NCBI GenBank assembly: GCA_003445035.1
Contig: DLVV01000311.1
Coordinates: 1 to 24,934, forward strand
Source: Planctomycetaceae bacterium
GTDB lineage: Bacteria > Planctomycetota > Planctomycetia > Planctomycetales > Planctomycetaceae
Length of the DNA stretch: 24,934 nt
Direction of reading: 5' to 3'
In this document: piece by piece, positions 1 through 9,652 of the stretch
Numbering within the stretch: position 1 is the stretch's first letter
Layout of the letters: each line of letters begins with the position of its first letter
Notes under the pieces: generated by a model
Told to the model about the DNA's origin: nothing
The model's database searches: none
What the model saw: only the letters and a program-made list of their open reading frames with translations
Translations under genes and position numbers: made by a program

Positions 1-558
1 TTTGTGCCCCAGGAGGGAGCCCTGTTCCAGTCGATGGTGGTTCGTGACCAGATTGGCTTCGCCCTGGAGATCCGGCATCGACCAAAGGGCGAGGTGAAGG
101 CCCGGGTCGAGGACCTGGCCAGGCGGCTGGGAATCACCGGATTGCTGGATCGCAGCCTCGACGGACTGAGCGGAGGGGAGCGTCAGAGGGTGGCCCTGGG
201 ACGGGCCCTGGCGGCGCAGCCCACGGTCCTGTGTCTCGACGAACCTTTCAGCGCGCTGGACGAAGAGACCCGTGACGACATGTATCAACTTGTCCGCACC
301 GTCACTGGCGAGGCCGGCGTCACCACCGTTCACATCACTCACAGCCGATCCGAGGCCGAACAACTCGGCGACCGTTTCTTCCGCCTGGTCGACGGGCGGA
401 TCGAGCCGTTGACGTTGTCACCCCGGGGGGCCGCCGACGAATCCCCCGTCGCGTCGACAGCGGTTGAATCCAACGAATCTGCGGAGGCCGAACAGGATCC
501 GGATGACCCGGCTGCCGCGACTGGAGATGGACCAACGTCGGATCCTGTGGTGGAATGA
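1..558 (+). CDS. ABC transporter ATP-binding protein, 3' part (5' end outside window)
   Basis: The frame is open from base 1, so the N-terminus with the Walker A motif lies outside the window. The visible 185 residues begin at the Q-loop (FVPQEG, Q4). The signature LSGGE is at residues 56-60, Walker B (LCLDEP) ends in D80-E81, the D-loop is SALD, and the H-switch is in ITHS near residue 114. This is a nucleotide-binding subunit that powers transport at the cytoplasmic face of the inner membrane. The sequence resembles the molybdate/thiamine/anion importer ATPases, but the substrate cannot be told without the permease. The last roughly 50 residues are an acidic Ala/Ser/Asp/Glu-rich tail with no recognisable domain, an unusual addition. 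The next gene starts 15 bases downstream on the same strand but looks functionally unrelated. Confidence 0.9.
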   Translation, partial: FVPQEGALFQSMVVRDQIGFALEIRHRPKGEVKARVEDLARRLGITGLLDRSLDGLSGGERQRVALGRALAAQPTVLCLDEPFSALDEETRDDMYQLVRTVTGEAGVTTVHITHSRSEAEQLGDRFFRLVDGRIEPLTLSPRGAADESPVASTAVESNESAEAEQDPDDPAAATGDGPTSDPVVE

Positions 559-573
559 AACGAGCGGGCCGGC

Positions 574-2865
574 TTGAAATGGATCAACCTGTTGGGGGCG
601 TGGTGCATGTCTGACCGGTGGGCGGTCATTGCCGGGAGAGCGGTTCGGCTGGCCGCGTGCGCGGGACTGCTGGCCGGGTCGGTTGATCTGTCCGAGGCCG
701 AGGAAACGCCGCATTGGGCCTACCGTTCACCGGGTCCGGTGGTGGTTCCCGACTGTGTCCAGGAAGTCCGGAACCCGGTCGACGCGTTCGTGGCGCATCG
801 ACTTCAGGAACGAGGGCTTCAGCCACTGGCCGCGGCCGATCGCCAGACCCTGATCCGGCGAGTGACCCTGGACCTCCTGGGTGTTCCACCGACACCCGTC
901 GAGATCGATGCGTTCCTGGCCGATCGCCGGCCAGGTGCGTGGGGACGGCTGGTGGACCGTCTGTTGGCGTCGCCACGGTATGGCGAGCGGTGGGCGGTGC
1001 CGTGGTTGGATGCGGCCCGGTTCGCCGACAGCAATGGCTACCAGCGGGATGGTCGCCGTGACGCGTGGGGCTGGCGCGACTGGGTGATCGGTGCCCTGAA
1101 CGATGATTTGCCCTTCGACCGCTTCACGATCGAGCAACTGGCCGGCGACCTGCTGCCGGGTGCAGCGGCCGACCAGCGGATTGCCACCGGATTCCATCGG
1201 AACACGATGGCCAATGTCGAGGCCGGAGTGGACCCCGAAGAGGAACGGGTGCTGGCTGTCGTGGACCGTGTCAACACGACCGGTACGGTCTGGTTGGGCA
1301 CCACGATCGAATGTGCCCAGTGCCATGACCACAAGTACGACCCGTTTTCTCAGCGGGAGTACTACGGACTGTTCGCCCTGTTCAACAACACGCGGGTCGA
1401 GATCCAGGCGAAGGGTTCGAAGCGGGAGTTTGCCGGGGCCATGGTCGAGTTGCCACGGACCCGTGGCGACGTGGCGCGGGCTGCGGCAACTTCGCGGAGA
1501 GTCCGGAGGTTGCAGGCTGAGCGGAGTGAACTGGCGGCTTTGCTCGATGGGGAACAACCCGAATGGGAGCGGCTGGTGCGGGATCGGAGAGAGATCCCCT
1601 CCTGGTTGAAGCGCGCCCTGAGGGTGGTTCACGTGAAACGGAAACCTCAGCAGGCCAAGCGGGTTCGCAACCACTACCGGGGCTTGTCTCGAGACTGGAA
1701 CCGGCTGACCGACCTGCTGAAACGTGCCCGGGATGTCCAGGTTCTACTGAAGCCGGCGACGACGCTGGTGATGCTGGAGATGCCTCAGCCGCGTCAGACC
1801 CGGATCTTCGAAAGAGGCGACTTTCTGGCTCCGGGAGAAACTGTTGGCCCGGGGACGCCGGCCGCCTGGCCACCGGTTCCGGCCTCCACCGATCGCCCGC
1901 TCAACCGTCTCGACCTGGCTCACTGGCTGGTCGACGGCCGCAATCCCCTGACGGCACGCGTGGTGGTCAACCGGTACTGGGCGGAGCTGTTTGGACGAGG
2001 GCTGGTCGAGACCATCGAGGACTTTGGCATCCGAGGCGCCCGGCCGACTCACCCCGGGTTGCTCGACTGGTTGGCCACGGAGTGGGTCCGGCGTCGGTGG
2101 AGTGTGAAGTCGCTGCACCGCCTGCTTGTGACATCGGCCACCTATCGTCGTCGATCGGATGCGGACGGCGAGTTGAGAGCCGCTGACCCGGAGAACCTGT
2201 GGTACGCCCGTGCGGCGAGACGGCGATTGCCGGCCGAGTTGATTCGCGACAACGCCCTGGCCATCGCCGGATTGCTCAGTGACAAGATGCATGGCCCCCC
2301 CGTGTTTCCCGTCCAGCCGTCGGGTGTCTGGAACCACATTGGCGTGGCGAGCAATCTCTGGAAGACCAGTCGCGGCGAGGACCTGTACCGTCGTGGCGTC
2401 TACGTCTACTGGCGGCGGACGGTGCCGTATCCCAGCTTCGTCAGTTTCGATGCACCCAGCCGCGAGGTCTGCACGGTGTCCCGGTCGCAGTCGAACACTC
2501 CGCTGCAGGCGCTGACTCTGCTCAACGATCCGGTCTACGTCGAGGCGGCCGCCGGGCTGGCTCGACGGGTGCACGCGAAGGGTGGTCCGGATGAATCGCC
2601 GTCCAGTCGGGTCGAGGCGATGTTCCGCCTGGCGACCGGGCGTCGACCAACCAGGGCCGAAACCCTGATCCTGGTTGGCCGGTTCGAGACCGAGAGAAAG
2701 AGGTTGTCGGGGGATCCGGTGACCACTCGATTGGTGATGAAGTCCTGGCTCTCCGGAGCGGAGGCGGTGAGTGGCGTACCGAGCGACCAGGCGGCGGCGC
2801 TGGTCGCGTGGATGCATGTGGCCAACGTCGTGTTGAATCTTGACGAAGTGATCACCCGAGAATGA
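574..2865 (+). CDS. Secreted DUF1549/DUF1553 (PSCyt2-PSD1) planctomycete protein
   Basis: A 763-residue protein with an N-terminal hydrophobic signal ([14 protein letters not shown]). It then has the PSCyt2/DUF1549 domain at about residues 60-275, including [13 protein letters not shown], a [19 protein letters not shown] block and the hallmark [11 protein letters not shown]. After a spacer with the [10 protein letters not shown] motif comes the PSD1/DUF1553 domain at about 440-745 ([39 protein letters not shown]). Only one CXXCH is present and there is no N-terminal PSCyt1 domain, so this is the short architecture. The family is abundant in Planctomycetes and usually paired with a DUF1501 gene. 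Its biochemistry is unproven; a role in polysaccharide breakdown has been suggested. ATG 607 (MSDRW...) is an equally plausible start and gives a shorter signal peptide. The stop overlaps the next start as ATGA, so the two are probably coupled in translation. Confidence 0.93.
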   Translation: MKWINLLGAWCMSDRWAVIAGRAVRLAACAGLLAGSVDLSEAEETPHWAYRSPGPVVVPDCVQEVRNPVDAFVAHRLQERGLQPLAAADRQTLIRRVTLDLLGVPPTPVEIDAFLADRRPGAWGRLVDRLLASPRYGERWAVPWLDAARFADSNGYQRDGRRDAWGWRDWVIGALNDDLPFDRFTIEQLAGDLLPGAAADQRIATGFHRNTMANVEAGVDPEEERVLAVVDRVNTTGTVWLGTTIECAQCHDHKYDPFSQREYYGLFALFNNTRVEIQAKGSKREFAGAMVELPRTRGDVARAAATSRRVRRLQAERSELAALLDGEQPEWERLVRDRREIPSWLKRALRVVHVKRKPQQAKRVRNHYRGLSRDWNRLTDLLKRARDVQVLLKPATTLVMLEMPQPRQTRIFERGDFLAPGETVGPGTPAAWPPVPASTDRPLNRLDLAHWLVDGRNPLTARVVVNRYWAELFGRGLVETIEDFGIRGARPTHPGLLDWLATEWVRRRWSVKSLHRLLVTSATYRRRSDADGELRAADPENLWYARAARRRLPAELIRDNALAIAGLLSDKMHGPPVFPVQPSGVWNHIGVASNLWKTSRGEDLYRRGVYVYWRRTVPYPSFVSFDAPSREVCTVSRSQSNTPLQALTLLNDPVYVEAAAGLARRVHAKGGPDESPSSRVEAMFRLATGRRPTRAETLILVGRFETERKRLSGDPVTTRLVMKSWLSGAEAVSGVPSDQAAALVAWMHVANVVLNLDEVITRE

Positions 2866-4256
2866 CCGATTTGCGAATCGACCTGATCGAGCAGCGTCGC
2901 GCCTTCCTGGGCCAGGGCCTGGGACTGGCGGGCCTGGCCAGCGCGCTGGTCGACGACGGACTGCTCGCCGCTCCCCAGGATGCCCGGACCGGCCATTCGT
3001 CTCCCCGGGCCAAGCAGATGATCTTTCTGCACATGGTCGGGGCTCCCTCGCAGCTGGATCTCTTTGACAACAAGCCAGTGCTCCGAGAGCACCACGGTCG
3101 GGAGTGCCCGGCCGAATTGCTCAAGGGACAACGTTTTGCGTTTCTGGGAAAACGGCCCAAGTTAATGGGGTCGCCGTTCGCTTTCCGGCGACACGGAGAA
3201 AGCGGCCTGGAATTGTCGGAACTGCTCCCCGGTCTCGGGTCGGTTGCAGACGAAGTGGCCTTGATCAAGACGGTCCACACGTCCGAGTTCAACCACGGTC
3301 CGGCACAGGTGTTTGCCCAGACAGGGTTCGGTCAGCAGGGACGCCCCAGCCTGGGCAGCTGGCTCTCCTATGGCCTGGGCAGCCTTTCACGGGATCTGCC
3401 CGCCTACGTGGTGCTGGTCACCGGTTTGACGCCCGGCGGTGGCAGCTCGCTTTGGGGAAACGGTTTTCTGCCGAGCGTGCACCAGGGGGTGCGGTTCCGG
3501 ACCAAGGGGGACCCGGTGTTGTACGCGTCGAACCCGAAGGGTATCGATCGTTCGGCACGGGGGCGGATCATCGACGACGTGGTGAGGTTGAACCGGCTGC
3601 GATTGTCGCGGGTGGGCGATCCGGAGATCGCCACGCGGATCGCCAATTACGAACTCGCATTCCGGATGCAAACGGCCGTACCCGGCCTGATGGATCTCTC
3701 GCAGGAGACCCGTGGGACACTCGAGAGCTACGGGGCGGATCCGCGCAAGCCGAGTTTCGCCAACAACTGCCTGCTGGCCCGTCGCCTGATCGAGCGAGGG
3801 GTGCGGGTGGTGCAGTTGTTCGACCAGGGTTGGGATCATCACGGCGGGATCGGCACCAGCCTGCCGAGAAAGACGAGGGCCACAGATGGCCCGATCGCGG
3901 CTCTGATCACCGATCTGCGTCAGCGGGGATTGCTGGACGAGACGCTGGTCGTCTTCGGTGCGGAGTTCGGACGCACGCCAATGTTGCAGGGCGACCGGGC
4001 CACTCCCGGACGGGACCATCACAAGGACGCCTTCAGCTACTGGCTTGCCGGTGGAGGCGTTCGTGGTGGCCGTGTCGTCGGAAAGACCGACGACCTGGGG
4101 TATTACCCGGCCGAGGACCCGATCGAAATCCACGACCTGCACGCGACGATCCTGCACCTGCTGGGTCTGGATCATGAACGCTTGACCTTCCGCCACCAGG
4201 GACGCGAGTTCCGATTGACCGATGTCAGCGGTCGCGAGATGAAGCAACTGTTGTAG
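2862..4256 (+). CDS. DUF1501 (sulfatase-like) exported protein
   Basis: A 464-residue protein whose N-terminus carries a Tat-like signal: QRRAFLGQGLG, then a hydrophobic stretch to about residue 30. DUF1501 belongs to the alkaline phosphatase/sulfatase fold. The family motifs are visible: KQMIFLHMVGAPSQLDLFD (about 47-65), FNHGPAQ, DQGWDHHGG (about 322-330), FGAEFGRTP (about 364-372) and GRDHHKDAFSYWLAGGG. The Asp/His clusters look like metal ligands. Members lack the canonical Cys/Ser formylglycine site of true sulfatases, so enzymatic activity is uncertain. The start ATG overlaps the stop of the upstream DUF1553 gene by four bases, and the two proteins are likely made in a fixed ratio and exported to act together. 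The pair is one of the clearest lineage markers in the window. Confidence 0.93.
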   Translation: MTDLRIDLIEQRRAFLGQGLGLAGLASALVDDGLLAAPQDARTGHSSPRAKQMIFLHMVGAPSQLDLFDNKPVLREHHGRECPAELLKGQRFAFLGKRPKLMGSPFAFRRHGESGLELSELLPGLGSVADEVALIKTVHTSEFNHGPAQVFAQTGFGQQGRPSLGSWLSYGLGSLSRDLPAYVVLVTGLTPGGGSSLWGNGFLPSVHQGVRFRTKGDPVLYASNPKGIDRSARGRIIDDVVRLNRLRLSRVGDPEIATRIANYELAFRMQTAVPGLMDLSQETRGTLESYGADPRKPSFANNCLLARRLIERGVRVVQLFDQGWDHHGGIGTSLPRKTRATDGPIAALITDLRQRGLLDETLVVFGAEFGRTPMLQGDRATPGRDHHKDAFSYWLAGGGVRGGRVVGKTDDLGYYPAEDPIEIHDLHATILHLLGLDHERLTFRHQGREFRLTDVSGREMKQLL

Positions 4257-4329
4257 TGTCACACAACGTGGCGAGCAGGCGGTCCCAGCCGCTGCCTCGT
4301 CCTCCCTCCGTCCCGATGGTGACAAGCCA

Positions 4330-5937
4330 ATGGCCGACGTTTCTCCGACACCTTCCGCCGCCGACAGCGAAATGAGTGACCGCATCGTCGGCATCGATCT
4401 GGGCACTTCGTATTCGGCCCTTGCGGTGCTCGACGAGGATGGCCAGCCCCGGGTGATCGACAATTCGAACCAGTCACCCCTGACCGCCTCGGTGGTGTTG
4501 CTGGGCGACGCGGACCATGCGGAGGTCGATCCGGACGCGCGGGCCCTGGCCGAGTGTCCGCCCGAACGGCGAGTGGTGGCGATCAAGCGGGAGATGGGCA
4601 ATCCGAGGTTCGCACTGCGACACGGAAATCGACGCTTGACCCCCGAAATCCTGAGCGCGTTGATTCTCACACGCTTGCGACAGGATGCCGCGATCCGGAT
4701 CGGACCGGTTCGCCGGGCTGTGATCACCGTGCCGTACTACTTCAATGAACTCCACCGTCGGGCCACGCGGAACGCCGGCCAGATCGCCGGGCTGGAGGTG
4801 GTCGACATCATCAACGAGCCGACCGCAGCGGCGCTGACGTACGCCTGGACCCGGGGAGCTCTGGGCAAGAGCGGTTCGAGCGAATCGCGAAGGATTCTGG
4901 TCTACGACCTCGGCGGAGGCACCTTCGATGTGACGTTGGTCGAGATCACCTCCGCGCATCTGAGAGTGCGGGCCACCGACGGTGATACGATGCTGGGGGG
5001 CCTGGATTGGACCAACCGGTTGGCCGACGCGGTGGCCGAGGACATCATCGGACAGGGAGGAACCGACCCGCGGGAGGTCTCCGATGTGGGCTTCCAACTG
5101 CTGCACGTGTGCGAGGACGCCAAGCGTATTCTAAGCACGCGGATGGTGACCACCGTGCGATTGTCTCACGATGGCCGGGAGTATTCGATTGATCTGACCC
5201 GGTCCCGCTTCGAACGCGAGACGGCCGATTTGCTGCAGCGGACCCGCGACACCACCGAACTAGTGCTCGTCCAGGCCGAAATCTCGGGCGCTGAGCTGGA
5301 CGACATCGTGCTGATCGGTGGGTCGACGGCGATGCCCGGTGTCCGCGCGATGCTCGAGGAACTCGGCGGCAAGCCACCCAGTACGATTCTCGATCCACAG
5401 CTGGCCGTCGCCCAGGGCGCAGCGATCCATGCGGCGATTCTCGAGGCGCGGCATGAGGGAGCCGACGGCGTGACCGGGCAGGCGGTGATCGGCAGGTTGA
5501 GAGCCATCAGCACCTCGAACGTCAATTCGCATTCACTGGGGGTGGAGGTGACCGACCGTGACGATGTCCAGAAGCGTTGGAATCACATCATGATTCCCCG
5601 CAACACGCCGGTGCCGTGCCGGGTCACCCAGCGGTTCGTCACCAACACCGACAACCCACGGGCGATCCACATCCGGTTGCTCGAGGGAGAGGTCAGCAAC
5701 GTCGAGTCGTGTACGGTGATCGGCGATTTCCAGGTCGTCGATCTGCCTTCGGGACTGGCTGCCGGGTCTCCGATCGAAGTGCAGTACGGCTACGACCGCA
5801 GCGGGCACATCAAGGTGTCGGCCCGGGAACTGGTCGGTGGCACCGAGGCGTCGGTCGAGATCCACTGGACCGGGGGGGTTGATGACGAGGCCTTGACCGA
5901 GTTCACTCGGCTGGCGAGTGAATACGACGTTGACTGA
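4330..5937 (+). CDS. Hsp70/DnaK-like chaperone lacking the helical lid
   Basis: A 535-residue protein with an actin-like ATPase domain: phosphate-1 motif GIDLGTSYS at about 21-29, INEPTAAAL at about 161-169, phosphate-2 motif DLGGGTFDVTL from residue 193, and adenosine motif LIGGSTAMPG around 328-337. A beta-type substrate-binding region follows (HSLGVEV...RNTPVP...IHIRLLEGE...IEVQYGYDRSGHIKVSARE). The protein ends soon after it, whereas DnaK (about 640 residues) continues into an alpha-helical lid and EEVD-like tail. This is therefore an accessory Hsp70 paralogue, probably with altered substrate holding. No dnaJ or grpE is adjacent. ATG 4372 (MSDRIVGIDLG) is an alternative start that removes a disordered 14-residue leader. 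The gene converges on the cytochrome gene, with only 10 bases between stop codons and no clear terminator. Confidence 0.92.
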   Translation: MADVSPTPSAADSEMSDRIVGIDLGTSYSALAVLDEDGQPRVIDNSNQSPLTASVVLLGDADHAEVDPDARALAECPPERRVVAIKREMGNPRFALRHGNRRLTPEILSALILTRLRQDAAIRIGPVRRAVITVPYYFNELHRRATRNAGQIAGLEVVDIINEPTAAALTYAWTRGALGKSGSSESRRILVYDLGGGTFDVTLVEITSAHLRVRATDGDTMLGGLDWTNRLADAVAEDIIGQGGTDPREVSDVGFQLLHVCEDAKRILSTRMVTTVRLSHDGREYSIDLTRSRFERETADLLQRTRDTTELVLVQAEISGAELDDIVLIGGSTAMPGVRAMLEELGGKPPSTILDPQLAVAQGAAIHAAILEARHEGADGVTGQAVIGRLRAISTSNVNSHSLGVEVTDRDDVQKRWNHIMIPRNTPVPCRVTQRFVTNTDNPRAIHIRLLEGEVSNVESCTVIGDFQVVDLPSGLAAGSPIEVQYGYDRSGHIKVSARELVGGTEASVEIHWTGGVDDEALTEFTRLASEYDVD

Positions 5938-5947
5938 CCGGTCGCTG

Positions 5948-7819
5948 TCAGGGTTGAGGCACCAGCAACCGTCGCAGTCGCCGGATCCCGGGTTGCCGCT
6001 GTTCCGAGGACATGTGAAACCGGTAACCGATGTCGGCCAGGGACAGGCCCAGCCAGGATTCGAGTGACCGGGTGGCGAACTGGCGATTGACCAGGAACGG
6101 GTCGTCGAGAGCCTGGAGCATCCTGGGCAGGGCCCAGCCGGAACGTGTCCGGGCCAGCGCGTCCAGGCCCACCAGACGGACCGATTCGTGATCGCTTTTC
6201 AGCCATCCGGTGCCGACCGGACGTTCTCGGGCGGGGTAGTTCCGGCGGACCTTCGTCGATGAGTAGGTCTGGTCGTACCACGTGTCGAGATGTTCGAGTG
6301 TCCAGGCGATCGGACGGTCGGTGTGGCAGAGGTTGCAGGCGTTGAGGTGGTTGGCTTCGATCGGTTCGGTGGCGGTGGGCGAATGGATCGTGTGCGTGCG
6401 GACGACATCCTGCAGCCCCTCGTTGATTCGGGGCATGTGACAACTCATGCACTCACTTCCGGAGCTGCCGATCCGGTGGTGCGTGTGGGCGGTCCGGGCC
6501 TCAGGCGGCGCGAACGTCTTGTGGCACTGCAGGCAGATTCTGTCGGTTTCGGCGGGCGGACGCTTCCACCCCCCTGGCGTGGTGGCGGTGTGCGGGTCAT
6601 GACAGTCGATGCAGCGCAGCTGGCTGTAACAGCCGCCGAGCCGGGCATCGGTGTACTCGATCGAGTTCCAGGTCGAGAGTCCCCCGGCGTAAACAGGTCG
6701 CTCGCCGGTGTGGCAGCGTCCGCAGGCCCAGTTGACGTTGGCCTGCGTTCTCCCGTGGTCAATCCCCGACGGACCGCCTTCGACGAACAGTTCCGGAGCG
6801 GTGGGGAAGAACCTGGGACGGATCTTCGGGTTCTCCGCATGCTGCCGACTGCCGAGGTGGCATGCCTCGCAGCTGATTCCCAGCGAGACGGCGTGTTCGG
6901 AGGCGGCGAACGCCTGCATCCGGTTGGACACGAGAGACAACTCGTCGTCGGGGAGCCTGGTCGGATCGAGTTCACCGTTCCAGAGTTCCTCGTGAGACGA
7001 CTTGAGGTAGTCAGGGGTCCAGAGATTGAGCGAAAGCGGAGCGTGTTGTCCGATCAGATACGGCTGACGGATCATCATGTCCCCGAGCGGAAACGTGGTG
7101 TGGCAGTAGTTGCACTCCAGGTTGTATTGGGAGAAGAAGGGCGGTTCGGTGGCGGGGCGGCCGAAAGGATCGGTGCGGCGGTCGTCGGGGAACTCGGTGC
7201 CGATGTGGACGACCGGAACCCAGCTGGCTTCATCAATCCAGTAGCCGAAGGGCAGGACATGGTTGTCGCGGTAGAACTTGTGTCCGTCGGCTTCCGGCCC
7301 GGCCAGTTGTCGTCCGACGTAATACTGGAAGAACCGCGAACCGATGGTCTGGTTCACCTGGTAGGTGCGGTGGGTGGATTCCCGCACGAGTTTCATACGG
7401 TACCCGTCTCCGGCGCGGAAGAAGGTGGCCTTGCCGCCGAGATAAAGCAGCGTGGCGGCTCCGGAGAAATCCCCCCGCACGCTCTGGGTGTTGGCCAAAG
7501 CGTTCATCCGTCGGTGGGGATGTTGTGACCATCGTTTGTGCTGTTCGGCGTGACATCGGCGACACGCGTCGGGGCCGATGTAGTCGTCGGGACGGATGTT
7601 GCTCTCGATCGACGGGGCGGGGGCCCGCTTGCGGACAGGATCGGGCACCCGATCCCACCAGATGGTGAGATTGCCGGATGTGAAATGGCGTGGTGAGTCG
7701 ATCCGCTCGGTGGTCGATGACGATTCGGCCGCGTCCCGACCGCAGCCGACGACGCCGAGCACGACCGAGAATCCGGCCAGCAGTTGCGCGACGCGTGCTG
7801 GGCCGCAACGACTCGTCAT
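5948..7819 (-). CDS. Octaheme c-type cytochrome lipoprotein
   Basis: The chosen ATG gives 623 residues with a lipoprotein signal: hydrophobic residues 10-25 and a lipobox VVGC with Cys26. Eight CXXCH haem motifs lie at residues 86-90, 236-240, 317-321, 366-370, 403-407, 429-433, 457-461 and 495-499. The first sits in a cytochrome c554-like context (YIGPDACRRCHAEQHKRW). The CMSCHMP...TIHSP block is typical of large periplasmic multihaem cytochromes. The last roughly 85 residues are haem-free and look like one or two HEAT-like helical repeats (VRLVGLDALARTRSGWALPRMLQAL). The likely role is periplasmic or outer-membrane-attached electron transfer; the redox partner is unknown. The frame stays open upstream into purF, but upstream starts would overlap purF and lose the signal peptide. 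It lies 101 bases downstream of purF on the same strand. Confidence 0.9.
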   Translation of the reverse strand: MTSRCGPARVAQLLAGFSVVLGVVGCGRDAAESSSTTERIDSPRHFTSGNLTIWWDRVPDPVRKRAPAPSIESNIRPDDYIGPDACRRCHAEQHKRWSQHPHRRMNALANTQSVRGDFSGAATLLYLGGKATFFRAGDGYRMKLVRESTHRTYQVNQTIGSRFFQYYVGRQLAGPEADGHKFYRDNHVLPFGYWIDEASWVPVVHIGTEFPDDRRTDPFGRPATEPPFFSQYNLECNYCHTTFPLGDMMIRQPYLIGQHAPLSLNLWTPDYLKSSHEELWNGELDPTRLPDDELSLVSNRMQAFAASEHAVSLGISCEACHLGSRQHAENPKIRPRFFPTAPELFVEGGPSGIDHGRTQANVNWACGRCHTGERPVYAGGLSTWNSIEYTDARLGGCYSQLRCIDCHDPHTATTPGGWKRPPAETDRICLQCHKTFAPPEARTAHTHHRIGSSGSECMSCHMPRINEGLQDVVRTHTIHSPTATEPIEANHLNACNLCHTDRPIAWTLEHLDTWYDQTYSSTKVRRNYPARERPVGTGWLKSDHESVRLVGLDALARTRSGWALPRMLQALDDPFLVNRQFATRSLESWLGLSLADIGYRFHMSSEQRQPGIRRLRRLLVPQP

Positions 7820-7920
7820 GGGTTGCGGATCGACCGTTTGCGGTGAAGGAGCCGGGTTCGCCGTTGTTGGGGGGCCGGGATCCAGCAGGATCTTCCGGTT
7901 CGAATTCCGGTGAACCCGGT

Positions 7921-9501
7921 TCACGTCCTGGTGGTGACCGGCTCGGGCGTGTCGTAGGTGCGGGCTCCCGGGGTGCCATCGTTGCCCAGGGCGATCTGGT
8001 AAAGCTCGGTGCCGGCGGTGGTGGGGTACTTCGTATTGATGCAGGCCTGGCAGAGATTGTCGCTGGAGAGGTCGATCGACCGGGCGATCGATTCGATCGG
8101 GAGATAACGGAGGCTGTCGGCGGCGATGCTCTTGGCCATCTGTTGTTCGATTTCGGGAGTCAACTCGTTTCCGCCCATGAATTTCGGTGCGAACAGCTCC
8201 GAAATCGTCGACATGTCGATGCCGTAGAAGCATGGCGCGATGATCGGCGGACAGGCGACTCGAACGTGAACTTCCCGGGCTCCCCCGCGATCTCGAAGCT
8301 GGGAGACCAGGGCCCGCATCGTGGTCGAGCGAACGATCGTGTCCTCGACGAGCACCACCCGCTTGCCCTGGAGCACCTCGGGCAGCGGCGTGTATTTCAG
8401 ACGGGCCTTGTCGGCCCGGTTGGTGCCCTCGATGAATGTCCGACCCACGTAGCGGTTTCGCATCAGGCCTTCCAGGCACGGGATACCCAGTTCGAAGGCC
8501 ATTGAGGCGGCGGCGGCCTTGGCGGTGTCGGGGACCGGCACGACGATCGTGTCGTCGTCGATGGGGACCGTTTCGAGTCGTGCCAGCTCTTCCCCGAGTA
8601 CCTTGCGGGTCATGTAGACGCTGCGGTCATCGAGCGTGCTCGCGACGTTGGCGAAGTAGATCCACTCGAAGAAGCAGTGGGACCTTTTGGGCGAGGGGGC
8701 GAACTGACGGACGTCGATTTCCCCGTTCTGGATGATCACCGCCCCACCGGGGGGCAGGCTGTGGATGTCCTTGTCGTGGAAACCGATCTGCGAGAGCGCC
8801 ACACTCTCGCTCGCGGCTGCGAACATCGGGCCGTCGATGGCGTAGCACAGCGGGCGGATGCCCAGCGGGTCGCGGGCGACGAACATGTCTCCCTGGGCAT
8901 TGAGGAACACGATGTTGTAGGCACCGTCCAGCCAGGGGGTGACACCACTGAGGACGTCGAGCAGATCGGGAGTCTGGTCACCGGAGAGTTCCTGGCACAG
9001 CAGGTGCATCAGGATTTCGGTATCGGTTTCCCGGGCCAGGTGGAAGTCGGTGTGCGAGAGGATTTCCTTGCGCAACTGGGGGTAGTTGGCCAACTGGCCG
9101 TTGAAGGCGAAGCTGAACCACTTCGACTTCTGGATGTGGTGGCGTTCGAAGGGCTGGGCGTAGCTACGGTCGTCCTGGCCGCAGGTCGCGTAACGAACGT
9201 GCCCGATCGCCGCCGGTCCGGCGTATTTCTCCATCAGCATCTCGGCCGGTTTGGGGTGGCTGAGATGGAACACCTCGGTGACGGTGCCGACGTCCCGGTG
9301 GGTATCGATCAACTGCTTGCGATCCGGGCAGAAGGCGGTCATCCCGGCGGCCAACTGGCCGCGGTTCTGGATGTCCAACAGCAGTCGCGGCATCAGCCTC
9401 GAGGCTTGGCTGGCCCCCTGCGAGGGTGCCAGGCGGCTGGTCTCACGGTTGGGCAGGTGGTAAACCGCGGCAATGCCACACTCGTGAAATAACTCGGCCA
9501 T
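7921..9501 (-). CDS. purF: Amidophosphoribosyltransferase, Fe-S (Bacillus-type), divergent
   Basis: Catalyses the first committed step of purine synthesis: PRPP + glutamine to phosphoribosylamine. The 526-residue protein has an N-terminal Ntn glutaminase domain with nucleophile Cys8 after a seven-residue propeptide (MAELFHE), as in the B. subtilis and human type enzymes. The C-terminal phosphoribosyltransferase domain carries the PRPP loop [10 protein letters not shown] (385-394). Four cysteines, C276, C424, C484 and C487, have spacing close to the [4Fe-4S] ligands of the B. subtilis enzyme (236, 382, 437, 440). Several near-invariant motifs are altered: FNG where AHNG is usual, QNRGQ for QHRGQ, and VEDTIVRST for VDDSIVRGT. 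It is either a divergent PurF lineage or a paralogue with changed specificity. It is divergent from proB. Confidence 0.93.
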   Translation of the reverse strand: MAELFHECGIAAVYHLPNRETSRLAPSQGASQASRLMPRLLLDIQNRGQLAAGMTAFCPDRKQLIDTHRDVGTVTEVFHLSHPKPAEMLMEKYAGPAAIGHVRYATCGQDDRSYAQPFERHHIQKSKWFSFAFNGQLANYPQLRKEILSHTDFHLARETDTEILMHLLCQELSGDQTPDLLDVLSGVTPWLDGAYNIVFLNAQGDMFVARDPLGIRPLCYAIDGPMFAAASESVALSQIGFHDKDIHSLPPGGAVIIQNGEIDVRQFAPSPKRSHCFFEWIYFANVASTLDDRSVYMTRKVLGEELARLETVPIDDDTIVVPVPDTAKAAAASMAFELGIPCLEGLMRNRYVGRTFIEGTNRADKARLKYTPLPEVLQGKRVVLVEDTIVRSTTMRALVSQLRDRGGAREVHVRVACPPIIAPCFYGIDMSTISELFAPKFMGGNELTPEIEQQMAKSIAADSLRYLPIESIARSIDLSSDNLCQACINTKYPTTAGTELYQIALGNDGTPGARTYDTPEPVTTRT

Positions 9502-9594
9502 GGCGTCGGGCGTCCGTGCACGTCCTGAAAGGAAGTGAGGCAGGCCTCATCATAACGAGGTCAGGGGGTGAGACCAACGGGGCCGGTCACACTT

Positions 9595-9602
9595 TCACGT
9601 GA
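9595..9602. promoter_or_regulatory. Palindrome TCACGTGA between divergent purF and proB
   Basis: A perfect 8-base palindrome in the 151-base divergent intergenic region between purF (minus) and proB (plus). It could be half of an operator or a chance E-box-like sequence. No convincing -35/-10 pair was found beside it, so the functional reading is weak. Confidence 0.2.
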
Positions 9603-9652
9603 CGGGGTGATGAACTAGAAGAGAAGGACCGTTTCTCCAACCGTATTTTCCC

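Noticed and set aside
1744..2817. Open frame of 357 codons on the minus strand across the DUF1553 domain
   Set aside because: Antisense shadow of a conserved domain with low-complexity Arg/Gln/His composition.
3387..4727. Open frame of 446 codons on the minus strand spanning DUF1501 and Hsp70 genes
   Set aside because: Crosses two unrelated conserved genes and their intergenic gap; no homology-like motifs.
6290..7528. Open frame of 412 codons on the plus strand across the cytochrome gene
   Set aside because: Antisense to a gene with eight CXXCH motifs and a lipobox; the translation is Gly/Val/Arg-rich without recognisable motifs.
7820..8479. N-terminal extension of the cytochrome frame into purF
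   Set aside because: The extension overlaps purF in another frame and would bury the lipoprotein signal; the start at 7819 explains both.
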